DNA of 63,687 bases, from the NCBI GenBank assembly GCA_028287685.1, contig JAQBPE010000080.1, positions 1-63,687 on the forward strand, read 5' to 3'. The stretch is from Cyanobacteria bacterium RYN_339 (lineage in GTDB: Bacteria; Cyanobacteriota; Sericytochromatia; S15B-MN24; JAQBPE01). The position numbers and the translations under genes are program-made. The notes beneath the pieces are model-generated. The model had not been told where the DNA came from. It did not search any database and saw only the letters and a list, made by a program, of their open reading frames with translations. Positions 18,788-28,475 of the stretch are shown one piece after another; position 1 is the stretch's first letter; every line of letters starts with the position of its first letter.

Positions 18788-21064
18788 ATGCGTAACCGCC
18801 TGGCTTACCGCCAATTGCTGGTTTCTTGCTTCGGATTGGGAATGGCCATGGGCGTTGTCCCTGGCTCCGCTTCGGCGGCACAGCCCAGTAAGGTCGGCTC
18901 TGTGAGCTACGATCAGGCCCATCAGGCCCTGGCGATCCCCGTCACGGGGCAAGAGCCGAAGGTGCAAGTGCGCCGGCTGGCCCCGCACCAGTACGTGGCG
19001 GATCTGGGCAACTGTGTGTTGGCCCGGTCGGAGGTTCAGGGGCAGCGGATGCATGGCCCGCTGCTGGCCGGCTGGTCGCTGGATGAGACACCCACCGGTC
19101 AGACCGTCCGGCTGCGCCTGACGCTGAACCAGGACGTCGATCCCCAAATCCGGTTCGTCCGGCAGGGCGGCGTGATGCTGATGACCTTCGGCGGCCGCCC
19201 GGTCGCCACGGTGGCCGCAGCGACGACGGCGGCCAAGCGCCCTGTTGCCACGGTGGCCGCCGCTGTGAAGCGCACAACCCCCGTGCTTCCCAAGGTAACG
19301 ACCAAGTCCCAGCTGGCTTTCCCTACCGCCGCGCCGGTTCCGGTGCACCTGGCGGAAGGCCATCTTCGCTCCGACGTGCCGCGCTATGTCGGCCTGCAGC
19401 TTAACACCGCGACGCACGCCGCCCCCAAACCGGCCCGTACCCTCGTGGCGACGCACCACGCCGCGGCCCATCAGGCCGTGAAGCCCGCCACCAAGCCCCC
19501 CTTCCCGTTGATGTTGGCCGGTCGCAACCTGCCGTTCGCCGTTCCGGCCCAGGCCGCGGCGCCGGTGCTGCCGGCGCCGCGCATCCCGGCCGGTCTCGCG
19601 ATGCCCGGCGTCGTGGCACCCCTGGCCTCCGCCCCGCAGTTCGCCTCGCTGGGATCCGCCCGCTACGACGCCAAACGCGGCGTGCTGGTCATCCCGGTCA
19701 GCGGTGAGTTGGATCCCAAGCGGCTCGAAATCGTGCAGCTGAACAAGCGTTGGGCCTACCTGGACGTCCCGGCGAGCATCCCCAACTTCTCCGGCGTGAA
19801 GTTCGAGGAACGGGCGGACAAGACTTTCCAGCGCTGGGTGATGGCCAAGCGCCCCAATCGCAACACCACCCGCCTGTCGTTCGCCCTGGGCGCCGCGGCG
19901 AACTTCGACGTCAAGCTCGAAGGCAAGGAGTTGCTGGTGACCGTGCGGCCGCAGGGTGACCTGATTGCCAAGCAGCCGAAGGCTTCGGCCCCGGTGGTCG
20001 CGGCCAAGCCCGCAGCGCTGGTCGCCGTTGCGCCGGTCGTTACCGCGCCGATCGTTTCCGTGCCCGTGGCCGCTCCGGTGGCGCCTATCGCCGCCAAGCC
20101 GGTGGTCGCGCCTGTCGCGGCCAAGCCGGTGGTCGCGCCGGTTGCGGCCAAGCCGGTCGTTGCCGTCAAGCCGGCCCCGATCGCCCAGCTGCCCGTCGCC
20201 AAGCCCGCTGCCAAGCCGACCGTGGTGCTGGCCAAGGCCCCGGTGCCGGTGAAGGCGCAAGCCCCGGCCAAGCCCACCACCATTCTGGACCGCCCGTTCT
20301 TCGACCAGGAGCGCCACGGCCTCGTGGTCCCCTACACCGGCGAGATCCCGCTTTACCGTTGGAGCAACCAGGAAGACGCTTCCGTCGCCCTGGAAGTGAA
20401 GGGCGCCGCCTCCGTGGCCGGCGAGCTGGAGCAGTCGTTCAAGCAACATCCCGTGATGAAGACCTGGCGCGTCGGCCCCGACGCGGCCGCCGGCACCGTA
20501 CAGTTGGCGATGACCTTCCGCCGGCCCTCCGAAGTGGTGGTCGCGGTCGACACCGCCCGCCGGCAGCTCCTGTTGATCCCCCAGCCCCGCCTCACCGGCG
20601 AGCAGGTGCCGACCGCCGCCGCCCCGACCACCACCTTGTCGGCGGTGAAGCTGCCGGCCGACGGCCAGCGCCTCTACATCTCCTTCACCGGCAAGGTGCC
20701 CGCCTACACCATCGAGACGGTCAGCTCCCAGTTCGCCTACATCAACTTCGAGGCCGCCAAGCTGGAGACCAAGTCGGTTCAGTTCTTCGCCCCGGACTTC
20801 CACCCCAGCCTGAACTACTGGCTGCTGTCGGAGCGCCCGCTGCAAGGCGGCGTGCGCCTGGCCCTCGCCCTGACCCAGGCCGGTGGCCCCTCCGTCTTCG
20901 AAGACCGCTCCAACCAGCGCCTGGTGATCGAGCTCGGCGGCGACGACACCCAAGTGGGCGCCCGCAGCAAGCCCTCGTTCCCGGCGCCTTGGCCCGGTGA
21001 GCACGCCCCGACGGGCTACCAGCCGGCGGACCCGCTGGTGAAAGTCAGCCGGAAGGCGAGCTAA
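18788..21064 (+). CDS. Secreted AMIN-like repeat protein with Ala/Pro/Lys-rich linker
   Basis: Signal peptide; about four repeats of the type GVLVIPVSGE..RWAYLDV..LLVTVRPQ. Confidence 0.7.
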   Translation: MRNRLAYRQLLVSCFGLGMAMGVVPGSASAAQPSKVGSVSYDQAHQALAIPVTGQEPKVQVRRLAPHQYVADLGNCVLARSEVQGQRMHGPLLAGWSLDETPTGQTVRLRLTLNQDVDPQIRFVRQGGVMLMTFGGRPVATVAAATTAAKRPVATVAAAVKRTTPVLPKVTTKSQLAFPTAAPVPVHLAEGHLRSDVPRYVGLQLNTATHAAPKPARTLVATHHAAAHQAVKPATKPPFPLMLAGRNLPFAVPAQAAAPVLPAPRIPAGLAMPGVVAPLASAPQFASLGSARYDAKRGVLVIPVSGELDPKRLEIVQLNKRWAYLDVPASIPNFSGVKFEERADKTFQRWVMAKRPNRNTTRLSFALGAAANFDVKLEGKELLVTVRPQGDLIAKQPKASAPVVAAKPAALVAVAPVVTAPIVSVPVAAPVAPIAAKPVVAPVAAKPVVAPVAAKPVVAVKPAPIAQLPVAKPAAKPTVVLAKAPVPVKAQAPAKPTTILDRPFFDQERHGLVVPYTGEIPLYRWSNQEDASVALEVKGAASVAGELEQSFKQHPVMKTWRVGPDAAAGTVQLAMTFRRPSEVVVAVDTARRQLLLIPQPRLTGEQVPTAAAPTTTLSAVKLPADGQRLYISFTGKVPAYTIETVSSQFAYINFEAAKLETKSVQFFAPDFHPSLNYWLLSERPLQGGVRLALALTQAGGPSVFEDRSNQRLVIELGGDDTQVGARSKPSFPAPWPGEHAPTGYQPADPLVKVSRKAS
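20086..20172 (+). repeat. Tandem ~27-bp repeat encoding AAKPVVAPV
   Basis: APIAAKPVVAPVAAKPVVAPVAAKPVVAVKPAP. Confidence 0.8.
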
Positions 21065-21927
21065 GCTCCCGTCCGAACTCCCGATGAAAGCGCGGCCTCG
21101 AGCCGCGCTTTTGCTTTAGGCAGGAACCCGCGCGGCAGCTCGCCGGCCCCGTGCGCCGGGAAGGCATGGTTCCAGGGCTCCGCCAGCAGCGCCCGCGCCT
21201 GGGCCTGTTGGAGGTCCCAGTCGTAGGTCCAGTCGAAGCGTTCGGGCACGAGGGCGTCGCCCTGGGGCAACAGGTGGTCCCCCACGAACAGGCAGCCGCC
21301 ATGGCGGCGCCAGAGGAGGCAGCTCGAGCCGCGCGTGTGGCCCGGGGTGTGGATCACCTGGAGGTCGTCGGCAAAGGCGTGGGTGCCCGTGAAGGCATGC
21401 GCCACGGCCAGCTGGACCTGGTCCGCCTCCGACTCATGCATGATCACCTCCGCCCCGAAGTGGAGCTGGAAGTCCTCGACCTCGCCCAGCGTGTCCTCGT
21501 GCGTGACGAAGATGTAGCGGAGGTCTCCCAGGGCCTGCAGCTGCGGCAGCAGATCCTGGTGGAAGGCCGGCAGGTCGACCAAGACGTTGCCATCGGGGCG
21601 CACGATCAAGTAAGCGTCGGCGTCGTCCGTCAGCGGGCTGGGGTGGCCCAAGGCGAAGAGGCCCGGCAGGAGCTGGCGGATAGGCGGGGGACCCTCCAGG
21701 TGGCCGTCCGCGCCGATGGCGCCGACGGGGCAGGTCTCTTTCGCTCGCTCGCAGGCGGCGATCGCCTCCGGGGTCTCCGGCTGGCTGAACACCCACGAGT
21801 GCCCGGCCTCGTCCCAGCCGAAGTGCTCCGGCGCGATCCGGCGGCAGCGCTCGCAGTCGATGCACTTGCGGTCGACATAGAAGACGCCATCGACGTTCTG
21901 GGGATATCGGAGGTCTTTGCGGGCCAT
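21061..21927 (-). CDS. Ferredoxin-domain / MBL-fold metallohydrolase fusion
   Basis: N-terminal VDRKCIDCERCRRIAPEHF...CERAKETCPVGAI; then HEDTLGEV..., HTPGHTRGSSCLLWRRHGGCLFVGDHLLP. Confidence 0.85.
   Translation of the reverse strand: MARKDLRYPQNVDGVFYVDRKCIDCERCRRIAPEHFGWDEAGHSWVFSQPETPEAIAACERAKETCPVGAIGADGHLEGPPPIRQLLPGLFALGHPSPLTDDADAYLIVRPDGNVLVDLPAFHQDLLPQLQALGDLRYIFVTHEDTLGEVEDFQLHFGAEVIMHESEADQVQLAVAHAFTGTHAFADDLQVIHTPGHTRGSSCLLWRRHGGCLFVGDHLLPQGDALVPERFDWTYDWDLQQAQARALLAEPWNHAFPAHGAGELPRGFLPKAKARLEAALSSGVRTGA
21088..21118 (+). terminator. Rho-independent terminator after AMIN-repeat gene, inside 3' end of opposite gene
   Basis: AAGCGCGGC-ctcga-GCCGCGCTT + TTGCTTT. Confidence 0.75.
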
Positions 21928-22026
21928 TACACCTAGCTTACCCAAATGTCCAAACAATACTGGGCGGGGCGGACCGGGGCAAGCGCCTTGGCTTCGTATA
22001 ACTTTACAATTAGAAACCTGGAGGCC

Positions 22027-23112
22027 ATGATGTTGCGTCCCATCAGCTGTATCGCCCTCGCCGCCCTCTTGGCCGGCTGTGCCACCGGCCCCGCCGCGCC
22101 CATCGAGGCGCCTGCCCTACGCATGCCGATCCAGGCCCATGTGACGACGGACCCCCGGGCGCTGCTCGCCGACGGCGAGCCCACCCGCTACGACTGGAAC
22201 CTACGCCAGATCCAGATCGGCGGCTACCGGGTCCAGAGCGAGCCGGGCGTCCGCACCGTCGTCGCGATCATGGACACCGGCGTGGACAACAACCAGCCCA
22301 AGTTGGCCGGCCGGGCCTACGGCATGCTCGACGTGGTCGGCCACGACGTTTACCAGCAGAACGGGCACGACGTCGATTTCACCGGCAAGGACGGCAACGG
22401 CCATGGCACCCACGTGGCCGGCCTGGTCGCCGAAGTCGCCGCGGGCTTCAACGTCGAGGTGTTGCCGATCAAGGTCATCCCCAACTCCGGCGTGGGTGAC
22501 GACAAGCTGTTGGCCGACGGCATCGAGAAGGCCATGGCCTGGCGGGACCCCGCGGACCCCAGCGTGCGGGTGCGGGTCATGAACCTGAGCGTGTCCAGCC
22601 CGCGCAAGTCCGATCGCCTGGAGGCCATCATCAAGCGCGCCACCGATGCGGGGATCTTGGTGGTCGCCGCGTCGGGCAACGAAGGCAAGGGGGTGGATTT
22701 CCCGGCCACGATGCCCGAGGTCCTGGCGGTCGGCGCGACCACCGTGGTGGACGAGATCGCCGGTTACTCCTGCTACGGCAGCGCCGTCGACATGGCGGCG
22801 CCGGGCGGCAGCGACGACATGCCGATTTATTCGACCTGGCCGACGTACTTGACCAGCTCCGACTACGACGCCGGGCTGGAGCGCGTGCACACCCGCGCGG
22901 GGCTGGTGGGCACCTCGATGGCGGCACCCCACGTGGCCGGCATGGCCGCGGTGGCCTGGGCCTTGCACCCCTCGATGACCCAGCGCCAAATCCGGTCCCT
23001 GCTGCTGGCCATGGCCGACGACCATGGCACGCCGGGGCCGGACACCTTCTACGGCTTCGGCCGCCTGAACTTCGCCCGCGTATTGGGAGGCACCACCCAT
23101 GATGCGCACTAG
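22027..23112 (+). CDS. Subtilisin-like S8 serine protease, lipoprotein
   Basis: Lipobox LLAGC; IMDTGVD, GHGTHVAGL, VGTSMAAPHVAGMAA. Confidence 0.93.
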   Translation: MMLRPISCIALAALLAGCATGPAAPIEAPALRMPIQAHVTTDPRALLADGEPTRYDWNLRQIQIGGYRVQSEPGVRTVVAIMDTGVDNNQPKLAGRAYGMLDVVGHDVYQQNGHDVDFTGKDGNGHGTHVAGLVAEVAAGFNVEVLPIKVIPNSGVGDDKLLADGIEKAMAWRDPADPSVRVRVMNLSVSSPRKSDRLEAIIKRATDAGILVVAASGNEGKGVDFPATMPEVLAVGATTVVDEIAGYSCYGSAVDMAAPGGSDDMPIYSTWPTYLTSSDYDAGLERVHTRAGLVGTSMAAPHVAGMAAVAWALHPSMTQRQIRSLLLAMADDHGTPGPDTFYGFGRLNFARVLGGTTHDAH

Positions 23113-24052
23113 CTGGCTGCTGACCCTGACGCTGTTGTCTGGCTGTGGGTGGGGGGGACCGCCGCAGCCCCTGTTCACCGTGAGCGGGCGCGTGCTGGAC
23201 GGTAACGACGTCCCCGTCCCCGGCGCCGTGGTCACGGACGGGAACGGCAGCGTCCTCACGGAGGAGAACGGACGCTACAGCCTGGCGGTCTTCTCGACCC
23301 ACCTCACGGTGACCAAGCCGGGCCTGAGCACGGTGCGCTTCGAGGTGGAGAAGGGCGACAGCCCGACCTCGCACCTGGCGGCCCGTCCGGGCGCGCCCAA
23401 GGTGGGCCTGGACACCCGCTGGGGCGCGGCCGACCTCAAGGGCCTGCGCACTGCGCTGGGCGCGGCGTTGAAGAGCTACCCCGCCACGCCGCTGGCGGAG
23501 CTCGACGCCCTGGTGATGGTCACGCCCGGCTACCTCGACCCGGCCGAACAAGCCGCGCTGGACCGTTGGATCCGCGCGGGCGGGCGGCTGGTGTTGGCCG
23601 GCGAATGGGGCGGCTACCCGTCCCAGAGCCTGGACACGCTCAACACCTTGGCCCAGCCGGCCGGCATCACCTTCACGGGGGCCACGGTGAAGATCGCGAT
23701 TGGGCCGGATGACACGGAAGGCTGGGACAGCAGCGCGGCGATCGCCCCCGCCTCCCTCGCCACGCTCGCCGGCGGGACCGACCCCGTCTACATGTTCACC
23801 AGCACCTCGTTGGCCCTGGGCAGCCCGGCGCGCGCGATCTTGCAGTCCGACAAGCGCGCCTACAGCGTGCTGGCGACCTCCAGCCGGCTGTCATCGCAGG
23901 TGTTGGCTGCGGTCGGCGCCACGGGCTCCGGCAAGGTCTTCGCCCTGGGCGACAGCTCGCTGTGGCTGGACGAGGCTAGCGACGGCGGCGGCACGCCCAA
24001 CGTGGCCCGGGGCGCGAACGCGCGCCTGGCGAGCGCGCTGGTCGCCTGGTAA
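23099..24052 (+). CDS. Lipoprotein with carboxypeptidase-regulatory-like domain
   Basis: MMRTSWLLTLTLLSGC; FTVSGRVLDGNDVPVPGAVVTDGNGSVLTEENGRYSLAV. Confidence 0.8.
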   Translation: MMRTSWLLTLTLLSGCGWGGPPQPLFTVSGRVLDGNDVPVPGAVVTDGNGSVLTEENGRYSLAVFSTHLTVTKPGLSTVRFEVEKGDSPTSHLAARPGAPKVGLDTRWGAADLKGLRTALGAALKSYPATPLAELDALVMVTPGYLDPAEQAALDRWIRAGGRLVLAGEWGGYPSQSLDTLNTLAQPAGITFTGATVKIAIGPDDTEGWDSSAAIAPASLATLAGGTDPVYMFTSTSLALGSPARAILQSDKRAYSVLATSSRLSSQVLAAVGATGSGKVFALGDSSLWLDEASDGGGTPNVARGANARLASALVAW

Positions 24053-24092
24053 GATGGTCCCTTCGTAGCTTAAATCTACTTAAGGGGCCCGA

Positions 24093-26384
24093 TTGAACGT
24101 CACCTTCGTCGATCGCCAAATCCTGATCGATGGTCGCCCCGACGTCCTGATCGGAGGCGAGTTCCAGTACTTCCGCATCGACCGGGCGCTCTGGCGCCCC
24201 AGCCTGGAGGCCTTCAAGGCCGCGGGCATGAACGCCATCTCCGCTTACGTGCCCTGGGTCTGGCACGAGGTCACGGAAGGCGACTTCGACTTCACCGGGC
24301 GCACGGATCCCGCCCGGGACCTGGAGGGCTTCCTGGCCCTGGCCGACGAGCTCGACCTGCCGCTGATCATCAAGCCGGGCCCGTACATCTTCGCGGAGTA
24401 CCAGGGCTTCGGGCTGCCGCTCTGGCTGCAGACCAACCACCCGGAGATCCTGATGCAGGTGAGCAGCCCGCAAGACTACCCGCAGCCCAGCATCAACCAC
24501 CCCGGCTACCTGGCCCTCGTGAAGGTCTGGTTCGAGACCGTCGCCGCCGTGATCCGGCCGTACGTGGAGCGCGGCCGGGTCTGCGCCATCCAGGTCGACA
24601 ACGAGACCGGCTACCCCCAGTACGGGCAGGGCCCCCACATGACCGACCGCAACCCCGCCACGCTGGCGTTGCTGCGCGAGGCGCTCCAGCGCCAGTTCAG
24701 CTCCGTGCATGAGCTCAACAAGGTCTGGGGGACGGACTTCGCGGCCTTCGACGAGGTGGTGCCCCCGGTGGAGCGCCTCTACAACGCGGCCCAGCTCGAC
24801 ACCATGGCGCGCTTCGTCGAAGACGAGATCGTGCGCTACCTCGCCGCCTTGAAGGCCATCTGGGAGGCGATCGGCCTGCCCACCTTCTACTTCATCAACG
24901 ACATTTGGCTGGACGCCTGGCCGAGCCATATGGGCAAGAAGAACGCCGTGGCGCCCCTGGCCTTCGACATCTACCCGCGCTACTCCGACCTGCCCGTCAC
25001 CTTCGATCAGCCCTTCTCGATTTCCTACGTCCCCAAGCTCTTCCACGCCTTCCTGCGCAGCGGCCCCTTGATTTGCGCGGAGATGGGCGCCGGCTGGCTG
25101 GACCCCGCCTGCACGGTCTCGAACGCGGCGACCTGGCAATCCACCATGGCCGCCTTCGCCCACGGCACCCAGGCCTGCCTGTATTACATCCTCCAGGACG
25201 GACGGGATAGCGACGGCGATTACGTGTTCCGGTCGTTCATCGGGATCGACGGCGAGGAGCTGCCTCGCATGGACATCGCGCGGCGTGCTGCGCGGTTCTG
25301 CAAGGCTTGGGGCAACCGGCTCGCCGAGACCGCGGAGCGCACCTCGCCGGTCGCCGTGTTGCACTACCCGGCCATCACGCGCGAGATGATGTCCGCCGCC
25401 CTGGACCCGGTGGGCATGCTGGTCCAGGGGTCCCATCGCGCCGTCGACGAGGCGCTGACCATCGTCTCCGTGAACGCCGGGCTGTATGGGGCGTTGGCCG
25501 AGGCCGGCTACAACCCCCGCGTGCTCAACCTCGAGAAGGCTTCGCCCGCGGAACTGGCGGCCCACGAGGTGATCTTCTTCAACTCGATCGGCACGGTCGA
25601 CCCGGCCAGCCAACAGAAGCTGCTGGCCTACGTGCAGGGGGGCGGCCGCCTGGTCACGCTGGGCACGCCGTTCTCGGAAGACAGCCGGCTCTTCCCGGCC
25701 AAGGTGAAGGGTGTGCTGAACCCGCGTGCCTGGCGTGTGCTTGCCCAGGTCGCTTGGGACTATGTGAAGCTCTACTGGCGCCTGGGCCGCCAGTTCCCCC
25801 ATAAGTTCTGCGCCTATACCATCGAGGGCATGTACCCCGCGATGCTGATGACGCGCCACGCTACCCGTGCCGGCGTCTGGTTGGACGGCGAGGATCCGCT
25901 GTGGGCCTCGCGGCTGGTCACGCTTTCGCGCCTGGGGGCGGACGCCAAGCTGTTGTTGAGCTGCCGCGGCAAGGCCGCCGGCTACGAGGCCAGCGTGGGC
26001 GAGGGCAAGAGCGTCTTCGTCGGCACCCTGCTGGGTGCCAGCTTCGACTCGCCGGGCTTCTACCTCGACGATCCGGCCCGCAAGCGCTCCGTTTCCGGCT
26101 TCCTGGCGCGCCTGTTGATGGGCTACGGCCTGCACCCGGAGGTGACGCCGTTGGCCGACGTCGAGACCGTGGTGCGCGAGGGCGTCGGGCAGCGCCTGGC
26201 GTTCATGATCAACCGCGGCCCCGCCAAGGACTTCACGCTGCGCCTGGACCGCCCCTGGGACGGGCTCGCGCTCACGGACGTCTTCGCGGGCGAGGGGTCC
26301 ACCGCCACCTGGGACGGCGAACAGGTCCGCGGCCGCCTGGAGGCGGACGACGTGCTGTGCCTGTGCTGGGAGACCACCCCGTGA
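24093..26384 (+). CDS. Glycoside hydrolase family 35-like (beta-galactosidase-type)
   Basis: TTG start; GGEFQYFRIDRALWRPSLEAFKAAGMNAISAYVPWVWHEVTEGDFDFTG, IIKPGPYIFAEYQGFGLPLWL, IQVDNE. Confidence 0.88.
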   Translation: MNVTFVDRQILIDGRPDVLIGGEFQYFRIDRALWRPSLEAFKAAGMNAISAYVPWVWHEVTEGDFDFTGRTDPARDLEGFLALADELDLPLIIKPGPYIFAEYQGFGLPLWLQTNHPEILMQVSSPQDYPQPSINHPGYLALVKVWFETVAAVIRPYVERGRVCAIQVDNETGYPQYGQGPHMTDRNPATLALLREALQRQFSSVHELNKVWGTDFAAFDEVVPPVERLYNAAQLDTMARFVEDEIVRYLAALKAIWEAIGLPTFYFINDIWLDAWPSHMGKKNAVAPLAFDIYPRYSDLPVTFDQPFSISYVPKLFHAFLRSGPLICAEMGAGWLDPACTVSNAATWQSTMAAFAHGTQACLYYILQDGRDSDGDYVFRSFIGIDGEELPRMDIARRAARFCKAWGNRLAETAERTSPVAVLHYPAITREMMSAALDPVGMLVQGSHRAVDEALTIVSVNAGLYGALAEAGYNPRVLNLEKASPAELAAHEVIFFNSIGTVDPASQQKLLAYVQGGGRLVTLGTPFSEDSRLFPAKVKGVLNPRAWRVLAQVAWDYVKLYWRLGRQFPHKFCAYTIEGMYPAMLMTRHATRAGVWLDGEDPLWASRLVTLSRLGADAKLLLSCRGKAAGYEASVGEGKSVFVGTLLGASFDSPGFYLDDPARKRSVSGFLARLLMGYGLHPEVTPLADVETVVREGVGQRLAFMINRGPAKDFTLRLDRPWDGLALTDVFAGEGSTATWDGEQVRGRLEADDVLCLCWETTP

Positions 26385-27514
26385 CGGACGTGTCCAAGCG
26401 CTGGAAGGTGCTGCGCGACGCCGCCGCCCCGGTGCTGTCCGCCCCGGCCCTGGTGGTGGCGATCGCCCTGGCCTTCTCGCTGGCGATGGCCCTGGCGCTG
26501 CAGTTCGGCACCAACCTCTACGACCAACGGGCGGAGCTGGCCTACGTGCATGCCGGCCTGAACGCACTCTTGGCGCTGGGGTTGGGCGTGATGATGCTCC
26601 TGCGCCCGACCTGGCAACGCGCGCACATGATCATGCTGGGCGTGGCGCTCGCCGTGATCCTGGGATCGTTGTGGGCGGCCGGGGCCAAGCTCCAGTTCCG
26701 CCGCAGCCAGGTCTCGGGCAACGCCTTCTACTCGCTGCCCCACCAACCTTTCCGTTACGAGGAGCCGGCCGTGACGGTCTGGATCCGGACGGCGGACAAC
26801 GTGCAGCTGGCCTGCACCTTGATTTCCCACAAGCGCACGCGGGCCGTCGTGTTCTACCCTGGCTGGCGCACCAACCGCGATGCCTTCGCCGTCGCGACCC
26901 TGGCCCAGTGGCTGGCCAACACCGTCGACGTCCTGGTGGTGGACCCGCGCGGCCAGGGCGAGAGCGAGGGCGCCAAGACGCCGGACGGCCAGGAAAAGCA
27001 GGACGTGCTGGCGGCGGTCGGCTACATGCGCAGCACCGGCCACCCCCACGTGGGTGTGCTGGCGGAAGAGGACGCGGCCTTGCCCGCGGTCCAGGCCGCC
27101 ACCTTGCATGAAGGCATCGAGAGCCTGGCGTTGGTCTCGCCGGCGGCGGTGTGGGGCGAGTCGCTCGGCCAGGACGGGCGGTTCTTCGACCCGCACGGGC
27201 TGTTCGGCCGGCTCTATTGGCGCGTGGCGGCCGGCTTGCGGCTGGCGTCCGGCCAGAACGCGCCGCCGCTGACGGACGCGATTCGCTTCGTGGCGCCCAC
27301 CCCGATCCTGATCACCGGCACGAAGCCCCAGGCCGGCAGCACGATCGACCAGTTGCACCTGGCGGCGGGCGAGCCCAAGAGCCTGATCGTGCTGGGTGGC
27401 GAGGGCAAGCCCGTCACCTGGACCCACTTCGCGGAGTACTACAAGACCCTGGAAGGCTGGTACGACATCACGCTGCGCGCGGTCGTGCCGGTGGAGCCTA
27501 CTGCCGGCCCGTGA
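26381..27514 (+). CDS. Membrane-anchored alpha/beta hydrolase
   Basis: GTG start; N-terminal TM segments; VVFYPGWRTNRDAF, VLVVDPRGQGESEG. Confidence 0.75.
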   Translation: MTDVSKRWKVLRDAAAPVLSAPALVVAIALAFSLAMALALQFGTNLYDQRAELAYVHAGLNALLALGLGVMMLLRPTWQRAHMIMLGVALAVILGSLWAAGAKLQFRRSQVSGNAFYSLPHQPFRYEEPAVTVWIRTADNVQLACTLISHKRTRAVVFYPGWRTNRDAFAVATLAQWLANTVDVLVVDPRGQGESEGAKTPDGQEKQDVLAAVGYMRSTGHPHVGVLAEEDAALPAVQAATLHEGIESLALVSPAAVWGESLGQDGRFFDPHGLFGRLYWRVAAGLRLASGQNAPPLTDAIRFVAPTPILITGTKPQAGSTIDQLHLAAGEPKSLIVLGGEGKPVTWTHFAEYYKTLEGWYDITLRAVVPVEPTAGP

Positions 27515-28469
27515 TCAGGGTGAGCAGGGTCTCCTGGCGCGAGTTGGCGGCGCTGAAAAGGGCCGTGGTGGAGTTCTTGAGGATTTCGGCGCGGGTCTTC
27601 GCCACCATCTCGTCGGCCATGTCGGCATCGCGGATCTTCGACTCCGAGCTCGAGACCTGCGTGTCGTAGTTCGTGACGTTGTTCAGCTGGTGGCCCAGCT
27701 TGTTGATGCAGGCGCCGAAGTAGCCGGCCTGCTGGGAGAGGCCGCCGGTGGCGGTGTCGACCGTGTTGAACGCTTGCTGCATGTTCAAGGGGGTGTTCGG
27801 GTTGACCAGGAGCTTCTTGGGGAAGGCCTGGTCGAGGGTCACGCCCGGCGGGAAGGGTGCGGGCGCCTGGGACGTGGGCAGCGGCAACGGCTTGCCGAAC
27901 AGGCTCTCCAGCTGGGGGTTGAACTTCGAGCCGTAGAGCTCGCTGTAGCCGAAGGAGTCCAGGGTAAAGGTCAACAACGTGTCGTGCAGGGGGTTGTAGT
28001 CCACGGACTCCACCTGGCCCCGGTCGGCACCCACCTGGAAGTCGAGGATGCGGTCCGACGGGTTGCCGTCCAGCTTCAAGCGGAACTGGTGGGCGGCGTC
28101 GAAGGCTTCCGGGATCAGGTTCTTGATCTGGTCGATTTCGTCCTGGATGTCTTGGAGGTCGGCGCTGGAGTTCGTGGAGTTGCCGGCGCGCACCACCAGC
28201 TCGCGCATGCGCTGCATGATCGGGAACATGCCCTGGACCGCGCCCTCACCGATTTGCACGGTGTTGATCGCGTCCTGGATGTTGCGGGCCGCTTGCTGGG
28301 TGCCCTTCACCTGGGCGCGCATGCCTTCGGCGATCGTCAGGCCGGAGGCGTCGTCGGAGGCGCGGTTGATGCGCAGGCCGGACGACAGGCGCTCGATCGC
28401 CGCCGACTCCTTGGTGTCGTTGGTGGCGATGCGCGCGGCGATGGGCAGGCTGGTGTTCAGCGATAGCAT
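27498..28469 (-). CDS. fliC: Flagellin
   Basis: LSSGLRINRASDDASGLTIAEGMRAQVKGTQQAARNIQDAINTVQIGEGA; C-terminal D0-like helix. Confidence 0.92.
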   Translation of the reverse strand: MLSLNTSLPIAARIATNDTKESAAIERLSSGLRINRASDDASGLTIAEGMRAQVKGTQQAARNIQDAINTVQIGEGAVQGMFPIMQRMRELVVRAGNSTNSSADLQDIQDEIDQIKNLIPEAFDAAHQFRLKLDGNPSDRILDFQVGADRGQVESVDYNPLHDTLLTFTLDSFGYSELYGSKFNPQLESLFGKPLPLPTSQAPAPFPPGVTLDQAFPKKLLVNPNTPLNMQQAFNTVDTATGGLSQQAGYFGACINKLGHQLNNVTNYDTQVSSSESKIRDADMADEMVAKTRAEILKNSTTALFSAANSRQETLLTLITGRQ

Positions 28470-28475
28470 CAGACG

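Noticed and set aside
18710-21004. 764-aa minus-strand ORF
   Set aside because: Antisense shadow of the AMIN-repeat gene; low-complexity G/R/H-rich
21985-22012. lox-like sequence (TTCGTATAACTTTAC)
   Set aside because: Only a partial, non-palindromic resemblance; no recombinase nearby
23976-26567. 863-aa minus-strand ORF
   Set aside because: Antisense shadow of the GH35-like gene
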